From Aureimonas pseudogalii (GTDB taxonomy: Bacteria > Pseudomonadota > Alphaproteobacteria > Rhizobiales > Rhizobiaceae): a stretch of DNA of 64,000 nucleotides. The stretch covers positions 1,314,283 to 1,378,282 of the forward strand of contig NZ_JACIEK010000001.1 of assembly GCF_014196835.1 (NCBI RefSeq), read 5' to 3'. Position 1 is the first letter of the stretch. Every line of letters begins with the position of its first letter. Made by a program: the position numbers and the translations under genes. The notes under the pieces were generated by a model, which had not been told where the DNA came from, searched no databases, and worked only from the letters and a program-made list of their open reading frames with translations. Positions 38,889-48,017 of this stretch are shown piece after piece.

Positions 38889-40404
38889 GAGATGTTCCGA
38901 AAAGCCTGGACAGGGTCTGGTGAACGTCGAGCGCCCGCTTCCCGTAGTCCTCCTGTGATGCGAGGGAGGCGTGGTGCATTATGATCTGGATGTCGGAGTC
39001 CTTGAGCCCAAGCTGGTGCTTCGCTGTGGCTTTGTAGAAGTGTCTCATCCAGTGGACGGTCGGCACGCTGCGTCCGACGGTGAGACCCACACGGTCACAG
39101 GCTCGTCTGAAGGCTGCCTCGACGTTCTTCATCCGGAGCGCGTCCCCCCTGGTTTCGGGGTCGACGCCGTTGACGAAGAAGTAGGGGTGCCGCAGGTCAC
39201 TGCCGGCTTCCCGGCGGATGTCGCGGACCCGGCCGACCAGCCGGTGGAATTGCTGGGCTTGGTCGGGGTCGATCCAGTAAACGAAGCCGTCGCCGTGACG
39301 CCCTTCGTATGGGATCATTCCTTTCCATCCCGCGTAGAGGCCGTCCTTCTTCGGAAGCAGGGGCCGTGCATCGATCCCGAACCTCCGTTTCAAGTGCGTT
39401 TCACGGGTGGGCCCTGTGCGAACGCTGGCCGAAGGGTCGCCGAGGTATCGGGAGTTCGTCGGGTGAGCCAACAGGACAAGTGGGGTCCCGGTCATGTCTG
39501 CACTGCCGAAGAACCTGCTCATGTGACCAGGCAAGATGTCCACGTTCCATGCGTTCAGCGCCTCGGATACGCGGATGCCGCCATAGGCCAACAGTAGCCA
39601 TAGCGCTCGAAACACGGGATTGGGCTCCTGTTCAATAAGCTCGATGACCTGGCTGAGTGTGAGATCCCCTTTGGTCGAGTGGCTCTTCATGCGAAGCGGC
39701 GAGCTGAAGGTCGTTGGGAACCTTGGATCGGGTGCCGCCAAATCCCTCAGCCGGGCGCGATATGGCTCGAGATGTACCAAGAAGTCGTCGAGCGGCTCAT
39801 GCCTGCGGCGCTTCGGAAACGCGAAAGCAGCCGACCTCGCGAGCTGCTCACCCAACCAGGACATCGGCCCTTCGACGCTGCGAGAATAGACTGCGAACTC
39901 ACGCACGGCGTTGAAGTCCTGCCGTGCCACGTCAAGGCAGACCGGACGCCACAGCGGGAGTGCTTGTGTCTCAACGTCCCGCGCCTGCGCCATTCCCAGC
40001 CGGCACGCCAAGAAGTTCTGCACGAGGAGATCGGCCTCGACCGCGTCCCAAAGGCCCCACCCCGCGACCTTGACGCTGTACTCGTAGAGAAGGCCAAGCG
40101 CTGCCGCCTTTTGCCGAAGGTCCTTGCGGCCCTTCCCGTCCAACATCCAGACCCACTGTAGGACCTCGCGCACGACGGTGGCCTCGCCATCCACGCCACG
40201 AATGAAGAGCAACGGGATGGTTCGCTCTAGCCGGACAGGCACCATCCGGCCGTTCCTGAAAATGCGAACGAGGCGACAGACCTTAACGTCCGCCACGATG
40301 AAGGTGCCATAGTCTGGGTGGCATATTGCCCTTTCGTCTTTGACAGTGACGTTGGTCACGTCCTGCGCTTTGGTCGCGCCTTCCATCTTTGATCTAGCCT
40401 CCAT
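38878..40404 (-). CDS. Tyrosine recombinase, first gene of trio (GmtY-like)
   Basis: 508-residue site-specific recombinase. The catalytic set is visible: Arg in LLLAYGGIRVSEALNAW, HWMRH (H-x-x-R), the second His in IMHHASLASQ, and Tyr in EDYGKRAL near the C-terminus. The ATG at 40404 starts MEARSKMEG. It leads an operon of three overlapping genes, as in gamma-mobile-trio islands and Tn554-type recombinase trios. It probably catalyses integration of this island into DUF2312. Confidence 0.82.
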   Translation of the reverse strand: MEARSKMEGATKAQDVTNVTVKDERAICHPDYGTFIVADVKVCRLVRIFRNGRMVPVRLERTIPLLFIRGVDGEATVVREVLQWVWMLDGKGRKDLRQKAAALGLLYEYSVKVAGWGLWDAVEADLLVQNFLACRLGMAQARDVETQALPLWRPVCLDVARQDFNAVREFAVYSRSVEGPMSWLGEQLARSAAFAFPKRRRHEPLDDFLVHLEPYRARLRDLAAPDPRFPTTFSSPLRMKSHSTKGDLTLSQVIELIEQEPNPVFRALWLLLAYGGIRVSEALNAWNVDILPGHMSRFFGSADMTGTPLVLLAHPTNSRYLGDPSASVRTGPTRETHLKRRFGIDARPLLPKKDGLYAGWKGMIPYEGRHGDGFVYWIDPDQAQQFHRLVGRVRDIRREAGSDLRHPYFFVNGVDPETRGDALRMKNVEAAFRRACDRVGLTVGRSVPTVHWMRHFYKATAKHQLGLKDSDIQIIMHHASLASQEDYGKRALDVHQTLSRLFGTSHAA

Positions 40405-41029
40405 CGTCCAAAGCTACAGCTCATCCCGCAAATGCCGTGGGTTGCACGCTTTGCGTGCGACATGCCAACGTTTTACGTGATCGAGTTCGAAGCGCCCACC
40501 AACCGAACGGTTGATGTTCTAAGCTGCTCCTGTGCCGACGGCAGGCAGCGAAGGCCCTTCAACGTAGGGATTCAATGCCTTTCTTGGACGTTTGAATTCT
40601 TTCGAAAAAGGATTCGATCGTTTCGGCAGGCCTACGAATCCTCGCTCGTTGAAACACCTTAAGGTTGTGCTTCTGAAAAATGGTTTAGAGCGCTTTACGT
40701 GCCGTACGGCTTGAGTTCGGTCGAGCCGGATCAGAGGCGGACACAAGCGCGGTTGGCTGCACGATGGCATTGGGAATACACCGCGCTGTCACGATAAAGG
40801 TTGTTGGTCATGAGGTAGGCAGGCGCCGGAATCTTTCGGAGCCCCCTTTCGATCGAACTTCGTCAAACTCGCCGCCGTGTGCACTAGAATGGAGTGTTTG
40901 CAGGTCGGTGCACTAAGAGGACTGGGGACAGCCAAACGGCAATCGTTGACTCAGGGCTCGTCATCGAACAAAGCAGGAACATATTCTCCCGGTGAGTCTC
41001 GTTTGGGATCGGGTTCCTGTCGTGCCGTC
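40405..41029. other. Intergenic region between recombinase trio and imuA
   Basis: A 625-bp stretch of lower G+C between two divergent operons. I see no protein with coding character in it. It must hold the promoter of the recombinase trio and contains the LexA site for imuA (40966-40980). AT-rich segments near 40,590-40,680 are otherwise unexplained. Confidence 0.6.
40966..40980 (+). promoter_or_regulatory. LexA (SOS) box upstream of imuA
   Basis: GAAC-AAAGCAG-GAAC is an exact GAAC-N7-GAAC, the LexA operator form of Alphaproteobacteria, placed 50 bp before the imuA start. It predicts damage induction of the imuA-imuB-dnaE2 operon. Confidence 0.88.
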
Positions 41030-41791
41030 ATGATGCAAAAGCCAACCGACCCAGCGCTTGCCGACCTGCGCGAGCGCGTCCGCCGCCTCGAGGGCGTCGC
41101 GTCGCGTGACCGCAAGACCCTTCCGTTCGGGCTCGCGCCGATCGACGAACGGCTCCCCGGCGGCGGGTTGGCGGTCGGCGCCCTGCACGAAGTGGCTGGC
41201 GGCGGGAACGGTGCGGTGGACGGGGCAGCCGCGGCCCTGTTCACCGCCGGGATCGCGGCGCGGACCAAGGGCAAGATCCTGTGGTGCGTCACCCGTCAGG
41301 ACCTGTTCGCGCCCGCCATCGCCCAAGCGGGCCTCGCGCCCGGCCGCGTCATCTACGTCGAGGCCGGTGACGAGAAGGCCCTGCTCGCCTGCTTCGAGGA
41401 CGGCCTTCGCCATGGTGGGCTGGGTGCCGTCGTCGCCGAGGTGGCCAAGCTGTCGATGACCTCGTCCCGTCGCCTGCAACTCGCGGCCGAGGGCACGGGC
41501 ACGATGGCACTCGCGGTGCGCCGATGGCGACGTCAGACCGAAGCCGCCGACTTCGGTCAGCCGACGGCCTCCGTCACGCGATGGCGGGTCTCCGCTGTTC
41601 CGTCCCTGCGCCTTCCGGTTCCCGGCGTCGGCCGCGCCCGGTGGCTTCTTGAACTCGTCCGATGCCGGGCCGGCGAATGTGCCGACTTCGAAGTGGAGGC
41701 CTGCGATGGCAAGGGTCGTCTCGCTCTACCTGCCGAGGTGGCCGACCGATCGGCTGCGCCGCAAGTCGCCGGGCGCCGCGCCGCCCGCTGA
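41030..41791 (+). CDS. imuA: ImuA, SulA/RecA-like SOS mutagenesis protein
   Basis: 253-residue RecA-fold accessory protein of the ImuB-DnaE2 mutasome. Visible are LADLRERVRRLEG, GLAPIDERLPGGGLAVGALHEV and ILWCVTRQDLFAPAIAQAGL. Tandem ATGs at 41030 and 41033 are the candidate starts. The gene overlaps imuB by 86 bp and lies just after a LexA box. No canonical Walker A lysine is evident, as usual for ImuA. Confidence 0.9.
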   Translation: MMQKPTDPALADLRERVRRLEGVASRDRKTLPFGLAPIDERLPGGGLAVGALHEVAGGGNGAVDGAAAALFTAGIAARTKGKILWCVTRQDLFAPAIAQAGLAPGRVIYVEAGDEKALLACFEDGLRHGGLGAVVAEVAKLSMTSSRRLQLAAEGTGTMALAVRRWRRQTEAADFGQPTASVTRWRVSAVPSLRLPVPGVGRARWLLELVRCRAGECADFEVEACDGKGRLALPAEVADRSAAPQVAGRRAAR

Positions 41792-43226
41792 CACGCCGCT
41801 TGTCCTCGTCGGACGGGACGGCAACCGGCGTGTCGTCGTGGCTGCCGACCGTCTCGCCGAGGCTGCCGGACTGTCGGTCGGCATGCCCGCCACGAAGGCG
41901 CAGGCGCTCGTCCCGGGACTGGCGGTGATCGACGCGGATGCTGCGGGCGACGCCGATGCCCTCGAACGTCTTGCCGTCTGGGCGCTGCGCTTCTCGCCGT
42001 TGGTGGCCGCTGATCCGCCCGACGGCATCGTCGTCGACACGACGGGCACCGACCATCTGCACGGCGGCGAGGAGGCGTTGCTGCGCTCCCTCGTCGATCG
42101 CTTCACCGCATCCGGCATCGAGGCGAGGGCGGCAATCGCCGACACGTGGGGCGCCGCAAATGCGGCCGCCCGACATGCCGGGGCAGCGATGGTGATCGTG
42201 GAGCCAGGTCACGCGCGCGAAGCCCTGAGCGGCCTGCGCCTTGCGGCCCTTCGCCTTGAGCCACGCCTTCTGTCCGACCTCCACGTCCTCGGGTTCGCTA
42301 CGGTCGGTGACGTGGCCGCCCAGCCGCGTGCACCTCTGACCCTGCGCTTCGGCCCGCAACTCGGCCGCCGGCTCGACCAGGCGTTCGGCGTTCTGCCCGA
42401 ACCCCTCGATCCCGTCCGTTCGCCCGACCTCGTCGAGGTCCGGCGCGTCTTTGGCGAGCCGATCGCGGCGGCCGAGACCATTGCGCGGTATACGGGCAAG
42501 CTCGTCGCGGACCTTGTGGCGGCACTGGAGCTGAAGGGCCTTGGTGCTCGGCGTCTCGACCTCCTGATGGAGCGCGTCGACAACGTCCGTCAGGTTATCC
42601 GGATCGGCACCAGCCAGCCTGAGCGCGACCTGCGGCGCCTGACGCGGCTACTGACTGCGCGGATCGAGACGATCGATCCCGGCTTCGGGATCGAGGTGAT
42701 GAGCCTCGCCGCGACGCTAGCCGAGCCGCTCGTTGCCAGCCAGGTCGTCTCGTCGCTGGTCGAGGAGCCGGAGGCCAACGTCTCCGGGCTCATCGACATC
42801 CTCGCCAACCGCATCGGTGAACGCCGCCTTTACCGCTTCGCCCCGCAGGCCAGCGACGTGCCCGAGCGTTCGGTGGTGCGGGTGGAGCCGCTGTCGCTCG
42901 ACGACGGCGCTTCGTGGGTCGATCACTGGCCGCGACCGTCCCGCCTCCTGCCGCGCCCCGAGCCCGTCGAGACGATGGCGCTGCTGCCCGACCATCCGCC
43001 CGTCTGGTTCTCCTGGCGCGGCCAGCGCCGGCGCGTGCGCCGGGCGGACGGACCCGAACGCGTGTTCGGCGAGTGGTGGAAGCGCGATGCCGAGCTGGCG
43101 ACGGTCCGCGACTACTTCCGCGTCGAGGACGACGCCGGCGAGCGGTACTGGATCTTCCGGGCCGGCGACGGCGAGCACCCCGAGACCGGATCGCACCGCT
43201 GGTTCCTGCACGGCATCTTCGGATGA
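41706..43226 (+). CDS. imuB: ImuB, catalytically inactive Y-family polymerase
   Basis: 506-residue hub protein of the mutasome, which links DnaE2 to the beta clamp. It begins with the family N-terminus MARVVSLYLPRWPTDRLRR and has Y-family palm and little-finger regions (RALPGLAV-like segment and VGRDGNRRVVVAADRLAEAAG), but the acidic residues of active polymerases are not in their usual places. The C-terminal VWFSWRGQRRRVRRADGPER and YWIFRAGDGE are typical. It is followed by dnaE2 after 30 bp. Confidence 0.92.
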   Translation: MARVVSLYLPRWPTDRLRRKSPGAAPPADTPLVLVGRDGNRRVVVAADRLAEAAGLSVGMPATKAQALVPGLAVIDADAAGDADALERLAVWALRFSPLVAADPPDGIVVDTTGTDHLHGGEEALLRSLVDRFTASGIEARAAIADTWGAANAAARHAGAAMVIVEPGHAREALSGLRLAALRLEPRLLSDLHVLGFATVGDVAAQPRAPLTLRFGPQLGRRLDQAFGVLPEPLDPVRSPDLVEVRRVFGEPIAAAETIARYTGKLVADLVAALELKGLGARRLDLLMERVDNVRQVIRIGTSQPERDLRRLTRLLTARIETIDPGFGIEVMSLAATLAEPLVASQVVSSLVEEPEANVSGLIDILANRIGERRLYRFAPQASDVPERSVVRVEPLSLDDGASWVDHWPRPSRLLPRPEPVETMALLPDHPPVWFSWRGQRRRVRRADGPERVFGEWWKRDAELATVRDYFRVEDDAGERYWIFRAGDGEHPETGSHRWFLHGIFG

Positions 43227-43256
43227 TGGGGCGCCCGATCCGGGAAGCCGAGTTCC

Positions 43257-46200
43257 ATGGCTGAGGGCGCGCTTCGCTACTGCGAGCTTCAGGTCACCTC
43301 GCACTTTTCGTTCCTGCGCGGAGCCTCGTCCTGCGAGGAGCTGTTCGCGACGGCAAGCCTCATGGGCATTGGGGCGCTGGCCGTCGTCGACCGCAACAGC
43401 GTCGCCGGCATCGTCCGGGCGCACGAGGCTGCCACGACGACGGGGGTCCGGGCGATCGTTGGTTGCCGTCTCGACCTGGTCGACGGGTTGCCCATCCTCG
43501 TCTACCCGACAACACGCGATGCCTATGCCCGCCTCTGCCGCCTTCTCTCGCTCGGGAAGAAGCGCGGTGGCAAGGCTCGCTGTGTCCTGTCCTTCGACGA
43601 CCTTGTCGCGCACGGCGAGGGGATGATCGCGGTCCTCGTGCCCGACGAGGCGGACGACGATCTCGCCCGCCAGCTCCGGCGCCTGCGCGATCGGTTCGGG
43701 GAACGCGCCTACATGGCGCTGACGCTTCGCCGCCGGCCCAACGACCAGCTCCGGCTTCATGAACTCGCCAATCTGGCGATGGCACAGCGCGTCCCCGCGG
43801 TGGTCACCAACGACGTTCTCTTCCACGAACCCGACCGCCGGATCCTTCAGGACGTCGTCACCTGCATCCGCCATGGCGTCTCGATCGACGACGCCGGGTT
43901 CCGGCGCGAACGCCATGCCGATCGCTACCTGAAGCCGCCCGAGGAGATGCATCGCCTCTTCGCCCGCTATCCCGAGGCACTGGCCCGAACGGTCGAAATC
44001 GCTGATCGATGCCGCTTCTCGTTGTCGGAGCTTGCCTACCAGTACCCCGAGGAGCGGGAGTTCCCCGACCTGACCCCGCAGGAGGCGCTGACGAAGCTGA
44101 CCTGGGATGGTGCTGCGGACCGCTATCCGGAGGGTCTGCCATCGGATGTGACGCGCAATCTCGAGCACGAGCTGCGGCTGATCGAGAAGCTGGACTACGC
44201 CCCGTACTTCCTGACGGTGAACGCCATCGTCCGCTTCGCCAGGTCCCGGGGCATCCTCTGCCAGGGACGGGGCTCGGCGGCGAACTCCGCAGTCTGCTAC
44301 GTCCTCGGCATCACCTCGATCGATCCCGACCGCAACGACTTGCTGTTCGAGCGCTTCGTCTCGGAAGAGCGCCGCGAGCCGCCCGACATCGACGTCGACT
44401 TCGAGCACGAGCGGCGTGAGGAGGTCATCCAATGGGTCTACGAGACCTATGGACGCGACCGTGCGGCGCTCTGCTCCACCGTCATCCGCTACCGGGCCAA
44501 GGGCGCGCTGCGCGACGTCGGCAAGGCGCTCGGCCTGCCCGAGGATTTGACAAAGACGCTGTCGTCGCAGGTCTGGGGCTGGTCGGAGGACATCGACGAG
44601 AAGCATGCGGCAAGCATCAACCTCAACCTTGAGGACCGACGTCTTCGTCTGGCGCTGGATCTAGCGGGCCAGCTCGTCGGCTTCCCTCGCCACCTGTCGC
44701 AGCACCCCGGCGGCTTCGTCCTGACCCGGGACCGTCTGGACGAGCTCGTTCCAATCGAGCCAGCCGCCATGGCGGATCGTCAGGTTATCGAATGGGACAA
44801 GGACGACATCGACGCCCTTAAGTTCATGAAGGTCGACGTGCTGGCGCTCGGCATGCTGTCAGCCATGCGTCGCGGCTTCGACCTCTTATCCGAACACAAG
44901 GGGATCGATCTCGACCTCGCCAGCGTCCCGGCCGAGGATCCGCGGACTTACGCGATGATCCGGCGGGCCGACACGCTCGGCACCTTCCAGATCGAAAGCC
45001 GCGCCCAGATGGCGATGTTGCCGAGGATGAAGCCGCGGACCTTCTACGATCTCGTCATCGAGGTCGCGATCGTGCGGCCCGGCCCGATCCAGGGCGACAT
45101 GGTCCATCCCTACCTTCGGCGCCGCGAGGGCAAGGAGGATGTCATCTTCCCCAAGCCTGAACTGGAGAAGGTGCTCGGCAAGACGCTCGGCGTGCCGCTG
45201 TTCCAGGAACAGGCGATGCGGGTCGCCATCGAATGCGCGGGGTTCACGCCGGGCGAGGCCGACCAGCTTCGCCGGGCCATGGCGACGTTCAAGTTCACCG
45301 GCGGCGTCTCTCACTTCCGGGACAAGCTGGTCGAGGGGATGGTGGCGAACGGCTACGAACGCGAGTTCGCCGAGCGCACCTTCCGCCAGCTCGAGGGCTT
45401 CGGATCCTACGGCTTCCCGGAGAGCCACGCGGCAAGCTTCGCGCTCATCGCCTATGCCTCATCCTGGCTGAAGTGCTGGCACCCCGACGTCTTCTGCGCC
45501 GCGCTCCTGAACGCCCAGCCGATGGGCTTCTACGCCCCGGCCCAGATCGTCAGGGATGCACAGGACCACGGGATTGAGGTCCGGCCCGTCTGCGTCAACG
45601 CCAGCCGCTGGGACTGCACGCTGGAGCCGGGATCGGAGAAGTCTTCCGATGACGGGCGCTTCGCCGTTCGGCTTGGTCTTCGCATGGTGAGGGGGCTCGC
45701 CAACGCCGAGGCGGGGCGCCTGATCGCAGCGCGTGGCGGCGAGCCGTTCGGTTCGGTCGACGACGTCTGGCGGCGGGTGAGGATTCCGTCGGCGACCTTG
45801 GTCGAACTGGCCGAAGCCGACGCGTTCCGATCGTCGCTCGGCGTTTCCCGCCGGGATGCCCTCTGGACGCTCAAGGGACTGCGGGACGAGCCGCTCCCGC
45901 TCTTCGCCGCGGCTGCCGACCGCGAGGCGGGACGACCACCCGAACAGATCGAGCCGGTGGTCCGGCTGCGGGAGATGCCGGCCGGTCGCGAAGTCGTCGA
46001 GGACTACGGCCATGTTGGACTGACGCTTCGCCAGCACCCGGTCTCCTTCCTGCGAACCGATCTTCAACGACGGCGGATGATCACCTGCGCGGAAGCGATG
46101 GCCTCGCGGGATCGGCGCTGGGTCGAGGTTGCCGGGCTCGTCCTGGTGCGTCAGCGACCGGGCTCGGCCAAGGGCGTCATGTTCATCACCATTGAGGACG

Positions 46201-46508
46201 AGACGGGGGTGGCCAATCTCGTAGTCTGGACGAAGGTGTTCGAGGCGAACCGTCGAACGGTGCTCGGGGCCGGGATGATCGGTGTCCGGGGGCGGGTCCA
46301 GCGGGAAGGGGAGGTCGTGCACCTGATCGCGCATGCCTTTACCGATCTGTCAGGCGACTTCGCCACTGTCGGGCTCCGGGGCAGGACCGGAGAGGGAACC
46401 GCATCAGTCAGCGCACCTGCGGCTCCTTGGATGCCGACGCCGAAGGTCATGGCCGATCCGCACCAGCACATCGACGAGATCCGGGTCAAGACACGGGACT
46501 TCCGATGA
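43257..46508 (+). CDS. dnaE2: Error-prone DNA polymerase III alpha subunit DnaE2 (ImuC)
   Basis: 1083-residue C-family polymerase for damage-induced translesion synthesis. A PHP domain at the N-terminus ([19 protein letters not shown]) is followed by the polymerase core, with the active-site aspartates in [12 protein letters not shown] at about 376-388 and [16 protein letters not shown]. Helix-hairpin-helix segments and a C-terminal OB domain ([19 protein letters not shown]) come last. The ATG at 43257 is preceded by only a weak ribosome site. It is the last gene of the SOS cassette. Confidence 0.95.
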   Translation: MAEGALRYCELQVTSHFSFLRGASSCEELFATASLMGIGALAVVDRNSVAGIVRAHEAATTTGVRAIVGCRLDLVDGLPILVYPTTRDAYARLCRLLSLGKKRGGKARCVLSFDDLVAHGEGMIAVLVPDEADDDLARQLRRLRDRFGERAYMALTLRRRPNDQLRLHELANLAMAQRVPAVVTNDVLFHEPDRRILQDVVTCIRHGVSIDDAGFRRERHADRYLKPPEEMHRLFARYPEALARTVEIADRCRFSLSELAYQYPEEREFPDLTPQEALTKLTWDGAADRYPEGLPSDVTRNLEHELRLIEKLDYAPYFLTVNAIVRFARSRGILCQGRGSAANSAVCYVLGITSIDPDRNDLLFERFVSEERREPPDIDVDFEHERREEVIQWVYETYGRDRAALCSTVIRYRAKGALRDVGKALGLPEDLTKTLSSQVWGWSEDIDEKHAASINLNLEDRRLRLALDLAGQLVGFPRHLSQHPGGFVLTRDRLDELVPIEPAAMADRQVIEWDKDDIDALKFMKVDVLALGMLSAMRRGFDLLSEHKGIDLDLASVPAEDPRTYAMIRRADTLGTFQIESRAQMAMLPRMKPRTFYDLVIEVAIVRPGPIQGDMVHPYLRRREGKEDVIFPKPELEKVLGKTLGVPLFQEQAMRVAIECAGFTPGEADQLRRAMATFKFTGGVSHFRDKLVEGMVANGYEREFAERTFRQLEGFGSYGFPESHAASFALIAYASSWLKCWHPDVFCAALLNAQPMGFYAPAQIVRDAQDHGIEVRPVCVNASRWDCTLEPGSEKSSDDGRFAVRLGLRMVRGLANAEAGRLIAARGGEPFGSVDDVWRRVRIPSATLVELAEADAFRSSLGVSRRDALWTLKGLRDEPLPLFAAAADREAGRPPEQIEPVVRLREMPAGREVVEDYGHVGLTLRQHPVSFLRTDLQRRRMITCAEAMASRDRRWVEVAGLVLVRQRPGSAKGVMFITIEDETGVANLVVWTKVFEANRRTVLGAGMIGVRGRVQREGEVVHLIAHAFTDLSGDFATVGLRGRTGEGTASVSAPAAPWMPTPKVMADPHQHIDEIRVKTRDFR

Positions 46509-46527
46509 ATGGCGCACGAGCACAGCA

Positions 46528-47070
46528 GGTGTGCTGCCCGCTTCTCGCACGGTTCAGGCGCCACCGCGGCCAGATACCGGATGGTGGCGAGATCGGCAAC
46601 GAGGCGTGCGGCGATCGTCTCGGCATGACGTCCGGCGATCTCGCCCCTGTCGTTGCCAGCAGCGATCCGCCAGCATGGCGTTTGGATCATGAAAGCTGGT
46701 GGCGCGCGGTAATGGCGTCATGAGGTTCGACCGGGCACACATCACAAGCCCTTCGACCTTGCCCTTGTCGCCTCCCTTGCCATACCTTCCAAAGCGATCC
46801 CAGAACAGGTAATGCTTTGAATTTCGGTGAAGGTCTCGTGCGTTTCTGCCTACCGTTGCGGCAGATCCTGGCCACCGCGATCTTCGTTCGTCGGCAATCG
46901 ATTCTCTTGATCGGTCGCTGAAGCTTCTCACGATAGTAGAGCATCGGCGGCAACATACCCCAGAGAAGACGAAGGCCGACGCTTGTCCGTCGAGAAAGAC
47001 TTCCGTCGCCTCCCTTGGGAACCCCCCCCACGAACAAGGCATCCCCCTGCGGCACGTTTGTGCATAAGAA
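46528..47070 (-). pseudogene. Decayed IS21-family IstA transposase fragment
   Basis: Minus-strand translation gives clear pieces of the IstA catalytic region spread over shifting frames: REATEVFLDGQASAFVF, then in another frame TKIAVARICRNGRQKRTR, then HYLFWDRFGRYGKGGDKGKV with EGLVMCARSN after it, then RHAETIAARLVADLATIRY and CEKRAA. At least two frameshifts are needed to join them, and both ends are missing. No IstB or terminal repeat is seen. The remnant fills most of the 648-bp gap between dnaE2 and the next gene. Confidence 0.82.
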
Positions 47071-47156
47071 GTGGATTTCTGCCGGATACTGCTGATCACG
47101 CCTACAGCATCGCCAAAATCTACCTAGCCACGCCTGCACCGCTCTAGCCTTGCATG

Positions 47157-48017
47157 TCACATGAACGGCGATATGCCGAACGTCATGTAATTTAGCCGGA
47201 GCGCATTGCCGGAACCCTTGTCGTAAATGGCCTGCGTGGCCGACTCCCATTCGAAAAAGTCCCAGTTCCAGGGAGCGTTCGGAGCTTGGATGACGATGTA
47301 GGTGCCCAACCGCAACCTCGCCGAGGATGCCGCGCCATCGAAATCCAGGCCGAGGTTGAAGTCTTGCACCATCGCGTTCTCGCTGCGCGAGAGTGCAGTC
47401 TGGATGAACCCTGTGGCAAGCCCGACGAACGGCTTCAGCGCGGGCTGAACGCTGGATAGCAGGGACAGCCCACTGGAGAAGGCGCCGGAGTTGAGGACGG
47501 TCAAGATTTGGTCGTCCGTCTTGCTGCGGACGTTGATGGTCTTTCCCGAAAACGAGATCCCGTTCGGTCCTACGACAAGCCCATGGAAGATAGGTTTGCC
47601 GTTTATAGCGGCGCGTTGTTCCGCACCGCATGTAACCTCGCAGGCAAACTTTAGGTCTTCAGCTTCGCTGTCCGTCTGGTTCCGGCCCGAAAATTCACAG
47701 AGCACGCGGTGGGGACCGCCGCCCGGATAGTCATGCACATAGAGGCCGTCCATCGTCAGCTTGATGCGCGTGCCGATGAGCTCGCGTTCGGGCTGCACGT
47801 CCTGGACGCCAACAACAGGTCGCCTCCCAGTACCGCCCGGTGAAACGTAACCGATCACCATGCCGGAATACTTCCACTTCTTAGTACCGAACGGATTGAG
47901 GCCCATACCGCGTGCGCGAGCCGCCGGCACCGGCTCGCCGATACCCTCCAGATAGGCCTTCACCTCGTGAGCGGGCCACGAATGGAGCGGTATCTGCTTG
48001 TTCGGCATCCGTGTCAT
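47157..48017 (-). CDS. Conserved hypothetical protein, third gene of ATPase-subtilase operon
   Basis: 286-residue protein of unknown function. It looks beta-rich: GTRIKLTMDGLYVHDYPGGG, HRVLCEFSGRN, an AINGKPIFHGLVVG segment, ISFSGKTINVRSKTDDQIL, and later MVQDFNLGLDFDG and GTYIVIQAPNAPWNWDFFEW. There is no signal peptide, membrane helix or catalytic motif. Similar sequences occur in other bacteria, so it is a real family. Its ATG overlaps the subtilase stop as ATGA, which ties it to that operon; a sensor, substrate or effector role is possible. Confidence 0.7.
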   Translation of the reverse strand: MTRMPNKQIPLHSWPAHEVKAYLEGIGEPVPAARARGMGLNPFGTKKWKYSGMVIGYVSPGGTGRRPVVGVQDVQPERELIGTRIKLTMDGLYVHDYPGGGPHRVLCEFSGRNQTDSEAEDLKFACEVTCGAEQRAAINGKPIFHGLVVGPNGISFSGKTINVRSKTDDQILTVLNSGAFSSGLSLLSSVQPALKPFVGLATGFIQTALSRSENAMVQDFNLGLDFDGAASSARLRLGTYIVIQAPNAPWNWDFFEWESATQAIYDKGSGNALRLNYMTFGISPFM

